A model generated the notes under the pieces. That model had not been told where the DNA came from, did not search any database, and saw only the letters and a program-made list of their open reading frames with translations. A DNA stretch of 64,000 nt from Deinococcus arcticus. Lineage in GTDB: Bacteria > Deinococcota > Deinococci > Deinococcales > Deinococcaceae. Shown here piece by piece: positions 1 to 8,997 of this stretch; position 1 is the stretch's first letter; each line of letters starts with the position of its first letter. The translations under genes were made by a program, and so were the position numbers. The stretch lies in the NCBI RefSeq assembly GCF_003028415.1, contig NZ_PYSV01000019.1:5018-69017 (forward strand). Reading direction: 5' to 3'.

Positions 1-80
1 TCATTTTAAGTACAGTCTGAAGGGCCTGGGTGAGACGGGTGTAAGGGCACAGCAGGTACCGTACCCCGGGAGGACGTGCC

Positions 81-2807
81 GTGTTACTGAACCTGTGCCT
101 GCTGCTCACCTGCACGTTTCTGCTCAGCCTGACCTACCGCGACTGGCCGGTGCGGCGCCACTGGCCCGACCACGCCCTGCGCCTGCTGCTCTCGGCCGCC
201 ACGGCCACGGTCTTGATGCATTACGCCGTGGCGGTGGGGCCCTACAAGATTGATCTGCGCTACGTGCCCATTGCCCTGGTGGCGCTGCGCTACGGCTTCG
301 GGGCCGGCGCCCTGGTGGCCCTGCCGGCGGTGGTGTGGCGGCTGCTGGAGTCCCAGTTGGGGGGCCTGGTGGCGCTGTTCAACACCGTCACCGTACTGGG
401 TGCGGCGGCGCTGCTGCGGCCCACGCTGGACCTGACACACGCCAACCTGCGTGACCTGTGGAAGCTGCCCCTGCCCTACCTGGGCGTGGGGCTGCCCTTG
501 CTGCTCCTCCCCGAATCGCGGGCGCTGGGGCTGGTGGTGTATCCCGGCATGCTGGCGCTGCACAGCGTGGCCACGGTGCTGGTGCTGGGGGTGTTGCAGT
601 CGCGGCTGCGGCTGCTGCGGCTGGCCAACGACCTGCGCCAGCAGGTCATGACCGATGACCTGACCGGTCTGGGCAACCGGCGCCGCTTCGATGAAGAGCT
701 ATCCCGCCTGGAAGTGGGCGACCATCTGGTGCTGCTGGATGTGGACGACTTCCGCCAGTTGACTGAAGCGCACGGCCCCGAGGCCGGCGAGCGGGCGCTG
801 CGCTACCTCGCCCAGGTGCTGCACGACGCGGCGCCGGGGCGCGGCTTCCGGCTGGGCCACGAGGCCTTTGCCCTGCTGCTGGCCCTGCCAGTGGAAGAGG
901 CGCGGGCGGTGGCGGCGCGCGTGCAGGCCCAGCTGACTGATTCCGGCAGCGCCGCGCCCTGGGGCCGCCTGACCCTGTCGGCGGGACTGGCCACCCGGCA
1001 GCCCCGAGAGCAGCCGGCCGAGCTGGTTCACCGCGCCGACGAGGCGCTGTATCTGGCCAAGACGAACGGCGGCAACCGCCTGGTCACCCTGGACGACCTG
1101 CCGCGCCGCGCCGCGCCGGCCGAGGTGCCGGATCTGCGCCCGCGCTATTCACTGTGGCAGGCCCAGCGCACCACCGTGGAACTGCTGGCCCAGCGCCGCT
1201 CCCTGAATGATCAGGACTGGCAGGAGCTGCTGGAACTGGCCGTCACAACCATTTCGGGCGTGGGCTGCGGCAGCCTGAATATCCGTGAAGGCGCCCTGTT
1301 CCGCATCTGCGCGGCGGTGGGCTACGCGCAGCAACTCGTGGGCACCGCGCTGACCGAGCCCTCCCAGATTCGCTGGTACGGCCAGGGCCTGGAGGCGTGG
1401 CGGCAGGGGCGGCCCCGTGTGCTGCGGCCCTCAGAGATCGAGCGGGTGTGGGCTGAGGCCGACGCCGCACTGGCCCCGGGCCCCCGTCAGATGTTCGCTG
1501 CGCTGGGCCACCGCACGGCGCTGCGGGCCAGCCTGTGCCTGCCGGTGGTGGTGGGAGGCGAGGTCGTGGCGCATCTGAACCTGGAATCCACCGAATCTGA
1601 GGGGGTGTTCTCGGCCGGCGCCATTCAGGATGCCCAGGTGTTTGCTCAGCAGATTGCCGCCCTGCTGCAACTGCAGGAACGCTGGCGCGAACTGGACCAG
1701 CTGGCCCGGCTGCACGGCGACCTGAACCTGAGTGCCGGCGAACAGGAGATTGCCGACCACCTTGCCCGGGCTGCCCACGACCTGCTGCGCACCAGTTCGG
1801 CGCTCCTCATGCGCTACGACCCGGCGCAGGACGTGCTGGTGGCTGCCGCCCAGACCGGGGCCGCGCCAGCCGCGCCGGCGCGGCTGGCGCGCGGCGAGGG
1901 CCTGTCGTGGCAGGCCCTGGAGGGCGGCCGGATTATCCGGGTGGGGCGGTTGCAAGACGCCCCGGGCGTCTACCTGCACCCACAGGGCGCCACCGCCGAG
2001 AGCGCCCTGATGGTGGTGCCCATGCTGTCGCACACGCGCCAGCCGCTGGGTGTGCTGTGCCTGCTGCGCGCGCCGTGGCGGCCCTTCCAGGCCACCGAGG
2101 AAGCCCTGGCCGCCATGCTGGCCAGCGTGGGCACCCGCGTGATGGAACGCAGCGCCCACCTCAGCGACCTGCGCGCCACTCTGGACGCGGCGCTGAACAT
2201 GCTGGGCGTGGCGCTTGAAGCGCGCGACCTGGAAACCCAGGGCCACACGCAGCGGGTGCGCGACCTGGCTGCCCGGATGGGGCAGGCCCTGGACCTGCCC
2301 GAAGCGCAGCTGACCGCCCTGCGTCACGGCGCCACCCTGCACGACATTGGCAAGCTGAGCGTGCCCGACACCATCCTGCTCAAGCCCGGCCGCCTGACCC
2401 CCGAGGAGCGCCTGATCATGGAGCAGCACGCGCCGCTGGGCGCTGAACTGGTGGCGCGCATTCCCTTCCTGCACCCGCAGGCGCACGGCGTGGTGCGCTA
2501 CCACCACGAGCGCTGGGACGGGCAGGGCTACCCCGACCGCCTTGCCGGCGAGCAGATTCCGCTGCTGGCCCGCGTCTTTGCCCTGTGCGACGTCTACGAC
2601 GCCCTGACCAGCGTGCGGCCCTACAAGGGCGCCATGGGCCACGAACAGGCCATGGCCATCATCGTGCAGGGCGCCGGGACCCAGTTCGATCCGCAGCTCA
2701 CCGAGCTGTTTCGCCGGGTGATTCCGGGACCCAGCACGCCCCCCCAGGGGCAGCCAGGCCCCCCGGCTCAGCCCGACTGCCCCGACCACGACGCGCCCGC
2801 CGCGTGA
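81..2807 (+). CDS. Membrane-anchored sensor with GGDEF, GAF and HD-GYP domains
   Basis: This 908-residue protein is a likely cyclic-di-GMP phosphodiesterase/signalling receptor. About five hydrophobic segments fill residues 1-190, resembling the 5TMR-LYT sensor type. A GGDEF-family domain follows (about 190-345), but its signature reads GHEAF instead of GGEEF, so it probably does not make cyclic-di-GMP and may bind GTP or be structural. Two GAF-like regions occupy roughly 370-690. A C-terminal HD-GYP domain carries the HDIGK motif near residue 754 and HHERWDGQGYPD near residue 808, so the metal and GYP signature is intact. The start is GTG with a GGGAGG ribosome site about 7 bases upstream. 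It converges on the M20 gene. The domain reading is firm; the ligand is unknown. Confidence 0.88.
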   Translation: MLLNLCLLLTCTFLLSLTYRDWPVRRHWPDHALRLLLSAATATVLMHYAVAVGPYKIDLRYVPIALVALRYGFGAGALVALPAVVWRLLESQLGGLVALFNTVTVLGAAALLRPTLDLTHANLRDLWKLPLPYLGVGLPLLLLPESRALGLVVYPGMLALHSVATVLVLGVLQSRLRLLRLANDLRQQVMTDDLTGLGNRRRFDEELSRLEVGDHLVLLDVDDFRQLTEAHGPEAGERALRYLAQVLHDAAPGRGFRLGHEAFALLLALPVEEARAVAARVQAQLTDSGSAAPWGRLTLSAGLATRQPREQPAELVHRADEALYLAKTNGGNRLVTLDDLPRRAAPAEVPDLRPRYSLWQAQRTTVELLAQRRSLNDQDWQELLELAVTTISGVGCGSLNIREGALFRICAAVGYAQQLVGTALTEPSQIRWYGQGLEAWRQGRPRVLRPSEIERVWAEADAALAPGPRQMFAALGHRTALRASLCLPVVVGGEVVAHLNLESTESEGVFSAGAIQDAQVFAQQIAALLQLQERWRELDQLARLHGDLNLSAGEQEIADHLARAAHDLLRTSSALLMRYDPAQDVLVAAAQTGAAPAAPARLARGEGLSWQALEGGRIIRVGRLQDAPGVYLHPQGATAESALMVVPMLSHTRQPLGVLCLLRAPWRPFQATEEALAAMLASVGTRVMERSAHLSDLRATLDAALNMLGVALEARDLETQGHTQRVRDLAARMGQALDLPEAQLTALRHGATLHDIGKLSVPDTILLKPGRLTPEERLIMEQHAPLGAELVARIPFLHPQAHGVVRYHHERWDGQGYPDRLAGEQIPLLARVFALCDVYDALTSVRPYKGAMGHEQAMAIIVQGAGTQFDPQLTELFRRVIPGPSTPPQGQPGPPAQPDCPDHDAPAA

Positions 2808-2826
2808 CCGCCGGACCCCGGACAGT

Positions 2827-4005
2827 TCAGCGCGGCGCGGCCAGTCGCAGGGCGGCGGCGTGCAGCATCTGCACCCCGGTTTCCAGGCTGCGCTCATCAA
2901 TGGTGAAGCGCGGGTGGTGGTGCGGCCAGCGGCTGTCGGCCTCGTCGCTGCCCGCGCCCACGTTGAAGTACGCGCCCGGGGCCTTTTCCAGGTAGGCGCT
3001 GAAGTCCTCGCCCCCCATGGTGGGCCGGGCTTCACGGAATCGGGCCTCGCCCACCGTGTCCAGGGCCACCTCGCGCAGCTGCGCCGCCACCCAGTCGGTG
3101 TTGATGAGCGGCCGGTAGCCGAATTCATAGCGCAGGTCGTAGGTGGCGCCGTGGGCCTCGCACACGCCCTTGACCACGCGCTCGATCAAGTGGGGCGCGC
3201 GCTCGCGCAGGGCGGGGTCGAAGGTGCGCACGGTGCCCATCAGCTCGGCGCTGTCGGGAATCACGTTGTGGGTGGTGCCGCTGACAAACTTGGTCACGCT
3301 GACCACCAGCGCGTCCTGGGCGGCCACCATGCGGCTGACCACATGCTGCAGGTTGGTGACCACCTGCGCGCCCACGGCGATGGGGTCCACCGTCTCTTCC
3401 GGGTGCGCGCCGTGCCCGCCCTTGCCGCGAATGGTCAGTTCAATGGTGTCGGGGGCCGCCATGAAGGCGCCAGCCTTGACCGCCACCACCCCGGCGGGCA
3501 GCTGGCTGTTCAGGTGCAGGCCAGTCACCACGTCCACCCCGTCCATCAGCGGGGTGTTCATCACCAGTTCCTCGGCGCCGCCGGGCCCGATTTCCTCGGC
3601 GTGCTGGAAGATCATGCGCACCTCGCCGGGCACCGTTTCCGGGTGTTCGGCGAGCAGCTGGGCCACGCCCAGCAGAATGGCCGTGTGGCCGTCGTGCCCG
3701 CAGGCGTGCATGACCCCGGGGCGCGTGGAGGCGAACGCAAAGCCGTTTTCCTCGTGGATGGGCAGGGCGTCAATGTCGGCGCGCAGCAGCACCGTGCGCC
3801 CGGATTGCCCCCCCTTCAGCACCGCCAGAACACTGGTGGCGGTGGGCCGCGTGACGCTCAGGCCCGGCATCTGGCGCAGCTCGGCCTCGATGTAGGCGGC
3901 CGTTTCATGCTCGTGAAAGCCGACTTCGGGGTGCATGTGCAGGTGTCGCCGCCACGCCACAAGCTGCTCGCGCAGGCCTGCAGCCCTGTCCTGGGTTGCC
4001 GTCAT
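2827..4005 (-). CDS. M20-family metallo-amidohydrolase
   Basis: This is a 392-residue zinc-dependent amidohydrolase of the M20D type (hippurate hydrolase, IAA-amino-acid hydrolase and N-acetyl-diaminopimelate deacetylase relatives). The N-terminus has the HMHPEVGFHEHET block, followed by the metal-binding CGHDGHTA motif and the EEIGPGG segment with the catalytic glutamate; MGGEDFS lies near the C-terminus. These are the expected family marks and the length is normal. The frame is open further upstream, but the ATG at 4005 is chosen because family homology begins there and TAGGCT lies five bases before it, a typical leaderless Deinococcus arrangement. The acyl-amino-acid substrate cannot be told from sequence. 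Confidence 0.9.
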   Translation of the reverse strand: MTATQDRAAGLREQLVAWRRHLHMHPEVGFHEHETAAYIEAELRQMPGLSVTRPTATSVLAVLKGGQSGRTVLLRADIDALPIHEENGFAFASTRPGVMHACGHDGHTAILLGVAQLLAEHPETVPGEVRMIFQHAEEIGPGGAEELVMNTPLMDGVDVVTGLHLNSQLPAGVVAVKAGAFMAAPDTIELTIRGKGGHGAHPEETVDPIAVGAQVVTNLQHVVSRMVAAQDALVVSVTKFVSGTTHNVIPDSAELMGTVRTFDPALRERAPHLIERVVKGVCEAHGATYDLRYEFGYRPLINTDWVAAQLREVALDTVGEARFREARPTMGGEDFSAYLEKAPGAYFNVGAGSDEADSRWPHHHPRFTIDERSLETGVQMLHAAALRLAAPR

Positions 4006-4207
4006 GCCCCAGCCTAGCGCGCCGGGCCCGCTGTTCTGTCGCCGCCGGGGCTTCATTCCGGCATACCGGACATGGCCGGGCCGTGTGGGCCCTGCTCCGG
4101 CCGAACGCGCGGGCACCCCTGCCCAGGGCCGCGCGCCGCCAGCACACATGAACAGCCTTGATACGGCCTTCAGCAACTTTCCTGCGGGCTGTGTCGTACT
4201 GAGGGGC

Positions 4208-4411
4208 ATGAAAACCCGTACCCGCTCCAGAGGAAAACTTGGCCTGCTGCTGACCATGGCGCCCATTGCCCTGGAACTGCTGGCCCTGGCCCGCAAGTCC
4301 CAGCGCAAGGGCAAATACACCAAGGCCCGCAAGCGCGACCGCGCCCTGGATTTCCTGCTGAATCAGGCCCAGCGCAAGGTGCGCGGCAAAACCCAGCGCC
4401 GCTGGTTTTAA
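4208..4411 (+). CDS. Small highly basic protein, function unknown
   Basis: This is a 67-residue protein very rich in Lys and Arg, with a short hydrophobic stretch (LGLLLTMAPIALELLALA, about residues 11-28) followed by a strongly basic tail ending in RRWF. The start ATG follows GAGGGGC, a usable ribosome site, and a hairpin terminator follows the stop. The frame is open further upstream, but no better start is seen. The composition suggests a nucleic-acid or membrane-surface contact, which is inference only. I do not recognise a named family. Confidence 0.6.
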   Translation: MKTRTRSRGKLGLLLTMAPIALELLALARKSQRKGKYTKARKRDRALDFLLNQAQRKVRGKTQRRWF

Positions 4412-4428
4412 GGCCCTCTCTCCCAGAT

Positions 4429-4455
4429 GGCTCCACTGCCCGGTGCAGTGGGGCC
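4429..4455 (+). terminator. Intrinsic terminator after the small basic protein gene
   Basis: GGCTCCACTG pairs with CAGTGGGGCC across a 7-base loop (one G-U pair) and is followed by GCTTTTCTG. It lies 18 bases after the stop codon at 4411. Confidence 0.7.
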
Positions 4456-4533
4456 GCTTTTCTGTGCCGGGGCCTAGAGCCCTGAAGCTGGCTGACCGCC
4501 CGAAACTGGCGCAGTGGACGCCTGCGTGGTTTG

Positions 4534-4684
4534 CTCAGTCGCTCGCTGCCAAGCCCCCGATCAACCGAGCGGGCTGGAACAGCTGCGCCGCAGAGCGAGT
4601 CTTGAAAAAAAGTGCGTTGCACCGGGCGTGGAGACTTTCCGGTGCTCTCTTGAACAGTCGCAACGTGAGGGGCAACGTCCCTAA
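4534..4684 (-). repeat. Repeat family A, copy 1
   Basis: This copy is the inverse complement of the element at 20275-20425 and shares nearly all of its about 150 bases. Read on the minus strand, it begins with TAG/GGACGTTGC, returns as GCAACGCAC followed by seven T, and ends with a CTCGCTGCC segment. The outer two base pairs of the stem are not matched in this copy. Confidence 0.8.
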
Positions 4685-5146
4685 AAGCGCCTTCCGTGTT
4701 GCGTTGAGCCCTGCCTGCCCGCAGCCCAGCGAGAGGGGGGGCCGCGCGCTCCGCCCCCTGGCCCCGCTGCTGGACACCGGCACCCCCGACCCCATTGCCG
4801 GGAACATCGTGGGGCTCCAGTCCCCTGGCGGCCCAGATTGGCGGGCGGGCCGGCGCCCTGGGCCTGAACCTGCAGGGCCTGGGCGTGGAGCACCTCTTCA
4901 CCCAGCCCCTGAACGGCTGTGCCAGCAAACTGAATGCCCAGAATGTGGCCACCCGCCGATGGGCGCAGCACCTGTTCCAACTTTGACCGCCGCGTCACCA
5001 CCGACGCACCCGGGGCGGCTTCAACCGATCCAGTCTGGAGCGGCGGCGCCTGAAGGCCGCCCCTGGGGCCGGGGGGCGCCCCCCTTTGGCCCCAACCGCA
5101 GGAATGCCTGCAGTTCCGCGCCCCCCCGGCTGCCAAGATAACCACG
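4685..5146. other. Gene-poor spacer, possible gene remnant
   Basis: No convincing gene was found in this 460-base stretch. A short open frame on the plus strand, 4795-4986 (63 codons), has protein-like composition near its end (segments such as GALGLNLQGLGVEHLF) but no ribosome site and no recognised family. It could be the tail of a decayed gene. The last 100 bases are G/C-rich and lead to the FAD oxidoreductase start. Confidence 0.3.
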
Positions 5147-6355
5147 ATGGACCTGCGCAGCGGACGGGCTTTCTGGCCCCTGACCAATGGGCTGATGTAC
5201 ACCTACCCGCCTCTGGCCGAGCCTGAGCAGGCCGATGTGCTGGTCATTGGCGCGGGCATTACCGGGGCGCTCCTGGCCGACGCCCTGAGTGAGGCGGGCC
5301 TGAACACGGTGGTCGTGGACCGCCGCGACGCGGGGTTTGGCAGCACCAGCGCCAGCACCGCCCTGTTGCAATACGAAATCGACACCAATCTGGTGGACCT
5401 GAGCGCCATGATCGGCCAGCGGGACGCCGAGCGGGCCTACCACCTGTGCCGGGAGGCCACCCACCGGGTGCGCACCCTGACGGCGGGCCTGCCCGACGAC
5501 TGCGGGTTCAAGGCGCGCGGCAGCCTGTACTACGCCAGCACGAAAAAAGACGCCCGGATGCTGCGCGACGAACACGCCGCCCGCACCCAGGCTGGGCTGA
5601 ACGTGGAGTATCTGGACGCCCGCGCGGTGAAGGCCCGCTTTGGCATCACGGCGCCCGCCGCTCTGTTCAGCAGGGACGGCGCCGAGGTGGACCCGTACCG
5701 CCTGACCCAGCACCTGTTGCAGCGGGCGCTGGGCCGGGGCGCGCGGGTGTATGACCGGACCACCGTGACCCGGCTGGACGAGGGCCGCCGCCTCTTGACG
5801 GCCCACACGGACCGGGGCGCCAGGGTGCAGGCCCGCTGGGTGGTGGTGGCCACCGGCTACGAGGCCGAAACCTTTCTGGGCCGGCGCCTGGCCCAGCTGA
5901 AAAATTCCTACGCCCTGGCCACCGAGCCCATTGCCCAGACCGAGGGCGAGCCCTGGCCCGAAGGCTGCCTGATCTGGGAAACGGCCCGCCCCTACCTGTA
6001 CGCCCGCACCACCCAGGATGGCCGCGTGGTCGTGGGCGGCGAGGACGACCCCCACCACAACCCGGCCCGCCGTGACCGCGCGCTGGTGGCCAAACAGAAG
6101 CGCCTGGAACGCCGCCTGGAAAAACTGCTGCCCCACCTGAAACCCGAGGTGGCCTTTGCCTGGGCGGGCACCTTTGGCGAAACCAAGGACGGCCTGGCCT
6201 ACATTGGCCCCAAAACGAAAGGGGAGAGGCTGCTCTTTGCCCTGGGGTACGGCGGCAACGGCATCACCTATTCCGTGCAGGCCGCGCGCCTCCTGACCGC
6301 CTGCATTCAGGGCCGCGCCGAGGACGACCTGCGGATTTTTCGGCTGAACCGGTAA
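5147..6355 (+). CDS. FAD-dependent oxidoreductase (DAO family)
   Basis: This is a 402-residue D-amino-acid-oxidase/glycine-oxidase-type flavoprotein. Near residue 30 it has the Rossmann dinucleotide motif VLVIGAGITGALLADALSEAG, followed by the acidic end of strand two (VVVDRRD) and GFGSTSAST, which contacts FAD in this family. The C-terminal part has the second FAD contact region, LFALGYGGNGITYS. No signal peptide is present, so it is probably cytosolic. It stands alone in its orientation and converges on pyrC. The amine or amino-acid substrate is not predictable. Confidence 0.85.
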   Translation: MDLRSGRAFWPLTNGLMYTYPPLAEPEQADVLVIGAGITGALLADALSEAGLNTVVVDRRDAGFGSTSASTALLQYEIDTNLVDLSAMIGQRDAERAYHLCREATHRVRTLTAGLPDDCGFKARGSLYYASTKKDARMLRDEHAARTQAGLNVEYLDARAVKARFGITAPAALFSRDGAEVDPYRLTQHLLQRALGRGARVYDRTTVTRLDEGRRLLTAHTDRGARVQARWVVVATGYEAETFLGRRLAQLKNSYALATEPIAQTEGEPWPEGCLIWETARPYLYARTTQDGRVVVGGEDDPHHNPARRDRALVAKQKRLERRLEKLLPHLKPEVAFAWAGTFGETKDGLAYIGPKTKGERLLFALGYGGNGITYSVQAARLLTACIQGRAEDDLRIFRLNR

Positions 6356-6374
6356 GGAGGTCGAAGGGTTAAAA

Positions 6375-6401
6375 GGTCTAAGGGGGGCGTTTCCTTAGAC
6401 C
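6375..6401. terminator. Hairpin between convergent genes
   Basis: GGTCTAAGG and CCTTAGACC form a perfect 9-bp stem with a 9-base loop, between the convergent FAD oxidoreductase and pyrC genes. A second partial copy of TTAGACC follows, so alternative pairings exist. Confidence 0.55.
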
Positions 6402-6424
6402 CTCAGACTCTTAGACCCTTTGCT

Positions 6425-7690
6425 TCAGCTCCGCTGGTACGCCACTTTGCCGTCCACCACCGTCAGCAGCGGCCAGCCCTTCAGCGTCTCGCCGGCCCAG
6501 GGGGTGAACTTGGCCTTGCTCTTGAACTCGGCAGGGTTGACGGGGCGCTCGGTCGCCAGATCCAGCACCACCAAGTCGGCCACGGCGCCGGCGTCCAGGC
6601 TCGGCGCCGGCCAGCCCATCACCCGGGCAGGGGCGGCGGTGAACAGGTCCACCAGCTTCTCCAGGCCCAGTGCATCGCCAAAACGGGTGTACATGAGCGG
6701 GAAGGCCAGTTCGATATAAGCGATGCCGCTGGGGGCGTCCAGCAGGTCGCGTTCCTTCTCGGCGCGGGTGTGGGGCGCGTGGTCGGTGGCGAGGCAATCC
6801 ACGCTGCCGTCCTTCAGGCCCACCAGCAGCTGATCGGCGTCGGCCTGGGTGCGCAGGGGTGGGGCCACCTTGTAGATGGCGTCAAAGCTCCGCAGCGCCT
6901 CGTCGGTCAGGGTGAGGTGGTGGGGGCAGACCTCGCAGGTGACCGGCAGGCCGCGCGCCTTGGCCCCACGCACGAGGTCCAGCGCGCGGGCGGTGGACAG
7001 GTGCTGAATGTGCAGCCTCGCCGCTCGGCCCTGGGCGTGCAGTTCGGCCACAATTTCGATGTCGCGGGCCACGCGCGCCGCCTCGGCGGCCGCCGGGTTG
7101 CCGGGCAGGCCCAGCGCCTCTGACACGGGGCCCTCGTTCATCACACCGTCGGCGCGCAGAGAGGCGTCCTCAGCATGCACGGACACGATCATGCCCAGGC
7201 TACCGGCCGTTTCCAGGCCCAGGCGCAGGGTACGGGCGTTCTCGTTGGTGCGGCCGTCATCGGTGAACATGGCGGCACCGGCGCCTTTCAGGTAACCCAG
7301 TTCAGCCAGAGTTTCGCCCTGCTGGCCTCGGGTCAGGGCCGCCGCTGGTTTGAGGCGCGCAAAGCCCAGGCCCGACGCCTTTTCGATCAGGGCGCGCACG
7401 ATGGCCGGGTCGTCCACCACCGGGCTGGTGTTGGGCATAGAGACCACGGTGCCGTAGCCGCCCGCCGCTGCCGCCGCGAGACCCGAGGCCAGGTCCTCTT
7501 TCTCGGTCTGGCCGGGTTCGCGCAGGTGGGCGTGGGGTTCGATCAGGGCCGGGGCCACGGTGCCGCCCTGTCCGTCCAGCACCTGGCCTTCTTCTGGTAG
7601 GTTCCAGCCTTTGATGACGCCGTGTTCGATGGTGACCGATTCCGTCTTGTCCGAACCGACGCGCTTGATATTGGTGATGGTGATGGTCAT
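6425..7690 (-). CDS. pyrC: Dihydroorotase
   Basis: This 421-residue cytosolic zinc amidohydrolase catalyses the third step of UMP synthesis (carbamoyl-aspartate to dihydroorotate). The N-terminal PHAHLREPG carries the HxH metal pair. SMPNTSP, VHAED, HIQHLST and TDHAPH supply the other conserved metal and substrate residues of the class I bacterial enzyme. It is the last gene of the pyr operon. Its ATG overlaps the stop of the upstream secreted-protein gene by ATGA, pointing to translational coupling. The length is normal. Confidence 0.95.
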   Translation of the reverse strand: MTITITNIKRVGSDKTESVTIEHGVIKGWNLPEEGQVLDGQGGTVAPALIEPHAHLREPGQTEKEDLASGLAAAAAGGYGTVVSMPNTSPVVDDPAIVRALIEKASGLGFARLKPAAALTRGQQGETLAELGYLKGAGAAMFTDDGRTNENARTLRLGLETAGSLGMIVSVHAEDASLRADGVMNEGPVSEALGLPGNPAAAEAARVARDIEIVAELHAQGRAARLHIQHLSTARALDLVRGAKARGLPVTCEVCPHHLTLTDEALRSFDAIYKVAPPLRTQADADQLLVGLKDGSVDCLATDHAPHTRAEKERDLLDAPSGIAYIELAFPLMYTRFGDALGLEKLVDLFTAAPARVMGWPAPSLDAGAVADLVVLDLATERPVNPAEFKSKAKFTPWAGETLKGWPLLTVVDGKVAYQRS

Positions 7691-8364
7691 GGATGACTCT
7701 CCTTAAGGTTTTTGAGGGGCTCGATATACCAGTCGCAGGGACCGGTGATAATTGCCAGGAGCTCTCCCCGCTGACCGAATTCAGTCCTCTTGTTGAGCGA
7801 GAAGACGAGGCGAACGTCTACAGCGTTGATGAGTATGTCTGAAGGCAATTCACAGGTCTTCAGAAGCCCGCCCGTATCTTGAGCAAAAGCGAGTTGGCAC
7901 GGATTTTGGTCGCTATTAAAAATCGCGTGTTCAAAAATCTCAATGAGTTGCATCTGCAGGGATTTCGATTTCTCAATTACAACGAACTGCCCCTTCTGGT
8001 AAGGAAAGATATGAATTCGCTGCCCTCCATAGGTGAACAGGTCAGGTTTACTTTTCATCCAGCTCGCGCGTATCCTGATTTCGGCAAAGTCGTTAGACAA
8101 TCCAGTTTCCGACAGGAAGTCGGTCAAGCGCCAGGGTGTGAGATAGCAGAGCCGCTGCTGGGCGGGCGACCCCGGCTGACTGACACAGGGAAATGTCCGA
8201 ACCTCCCCTATAGCGGTCAGATACTCCAGAGATTGAGCGAGAGACGGCTTCGGGCTACAAGCCAATGCCCACCCCTGGCTTAGGACGACCGACCAGATGA
8301 GGAAGGTTCTGATAGGAGCGTCAGAAGCTCGGCCACCCTGCTGCCCCTGGCGGACTCTACTCAT
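7687..8364 (-). CDS. Secreted hypothetical protein, third of three tandem paralogues
   Basis: This is a 225-residue protein with a hydrophobic N-terminal segment (about residues 20-35, ending near LACS) suggesting export or lipidation. It shares a pattern with the two genes upstream: a YRxxPxxVxxLL-like block, a GQRxxI strand, a helix ending in AI, and paired cysteines around a central NC/TC. I therefore take all three as diverged paralogues, although the match for this copy is weak. Its GC content is visibly lower than its neighbours. It overlaps the preceding gene by eight bases and pyrC by four. No function is known. Confidence 0.65.
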   Translation of the reverse strand: MSRVRQGQQGGRASDAPIRTFLIWSVVLSQGWALACSPKPSLAQSLEYLTAIGEVRTFPCVSQPGSPAQQRLCYLTPWRLTDFLSETGLSNDFAEIRIRASWMKSKPDLFTYGGQRIHIFPYQKGQFVVIEKSKSLQMQLIEIFEHAIFNSDQNPCQLAFAQDTGGLLKTCELPSDILINAVDVRLVFSLNKRTEFGQRGELLAIITGPCDWYIEPLKNLKESHP

Positions 8365-8986
8365 AGCGCAGCGGCCCCACGCAGGGCGGTGTGTCTAGCG
8401 TTGGTGGGGTGTACACGAAGGGCCGCCCCAGTTCCACGGTGTGGTCTGCCGCCTGGGTCACGGTGAAATGCAGGCTGGGCTGCTTGGTCCGGCCTGGGGG
8501 AGGGAAGTTCACCCTCTCCCAGATCACAGAACAGTTCTGAAAGCTCAGCACGCGGTCGTTCGTCAGTCCTGTCTGCGCACAGGTGGCAGGACTTTGATTC
8601 TCTTGGACCTCATCGATCGCCTGGGCCAGTCGGTTCAGCAACGTTTCATAGGCAGTCTCAATGTTGGTCTGCGAAACTACTGCGCCGCCTGCCCGTGCCC
8701 GAATTTCCACCCGCTGGCCCCGGTACTCGTCCAGCACCACCGTCCACACCTCGCCGCTGCGGCGGGCCACCGTGTTGGCTTGCTGGGCCAAGAGCCTTGC
8801 GACCTCCTGCGGCGCGGCGCGGTAGGTGCGTGTGCAGGGGTCTTCCACCACGTTCGGGCATGCCTGGCCTGTGCGGAGCGCGTTCAGTGCGCGCTCGGCG
8901 CTCATCATGGCGGGGCTCCGGTAAGGGGGCAAACAGGCCAGCGCCACACTCTGGGTCAGCAGCAGCAGGGTAAGCAGATGACGCAT
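8357..8986 (-). CDS. Secreted hypothetical protein, second of three tandem paralogues
   Basis: This is a 209-residue protein with a clear signal peptide (residues 1-18, hydrophobic core LLTLLLLTQSVALA, then C). The mature part contains at least six cysteines, which suggests disulfides outside the cytoplasm. It resembles the gene upstream (8998-9633) in the TYRAAPQEVARLL block and the helix before the central cysteine. The start is fixed by AGGAGG placed 6 bases before ATG. It sits inside the pyr operon. No recognised family. Confidence 0.75.
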   Translation of the reverse strand: MRHLLTLLLLTQSVALACLPPYRSPAMMSAERALNALRTGQACPNVVEDPCTRTYRAAPQEVARLLAQQANTVARRSGEVWTVVLDEYRGQRVEIRARAGGAVVSQTNIETAYETLLNRLAQAIDEVQENQSPATCAQTGLTNDRVLSFQNCSVIWERVNFPPPGRTKQPSLHFTVTQAADHTVELGRPFVYTPPTLDTPPCVGPLRYE

Positions 8987-8997
8987 GGCTGGTCCTC

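Noticed and set aside
1431..3128. Minus-strand open frame overlapping the GGDEF/HD-GYP and M20 genes
   Set aside because: It lies in the shadow of two well-supported genes and has no motif.
4795..4986. 63-codon plus-strand frame as a gene
   Set aside because: No ribosome site, no promoter and no recognisable family; kept only as a possible remnant.
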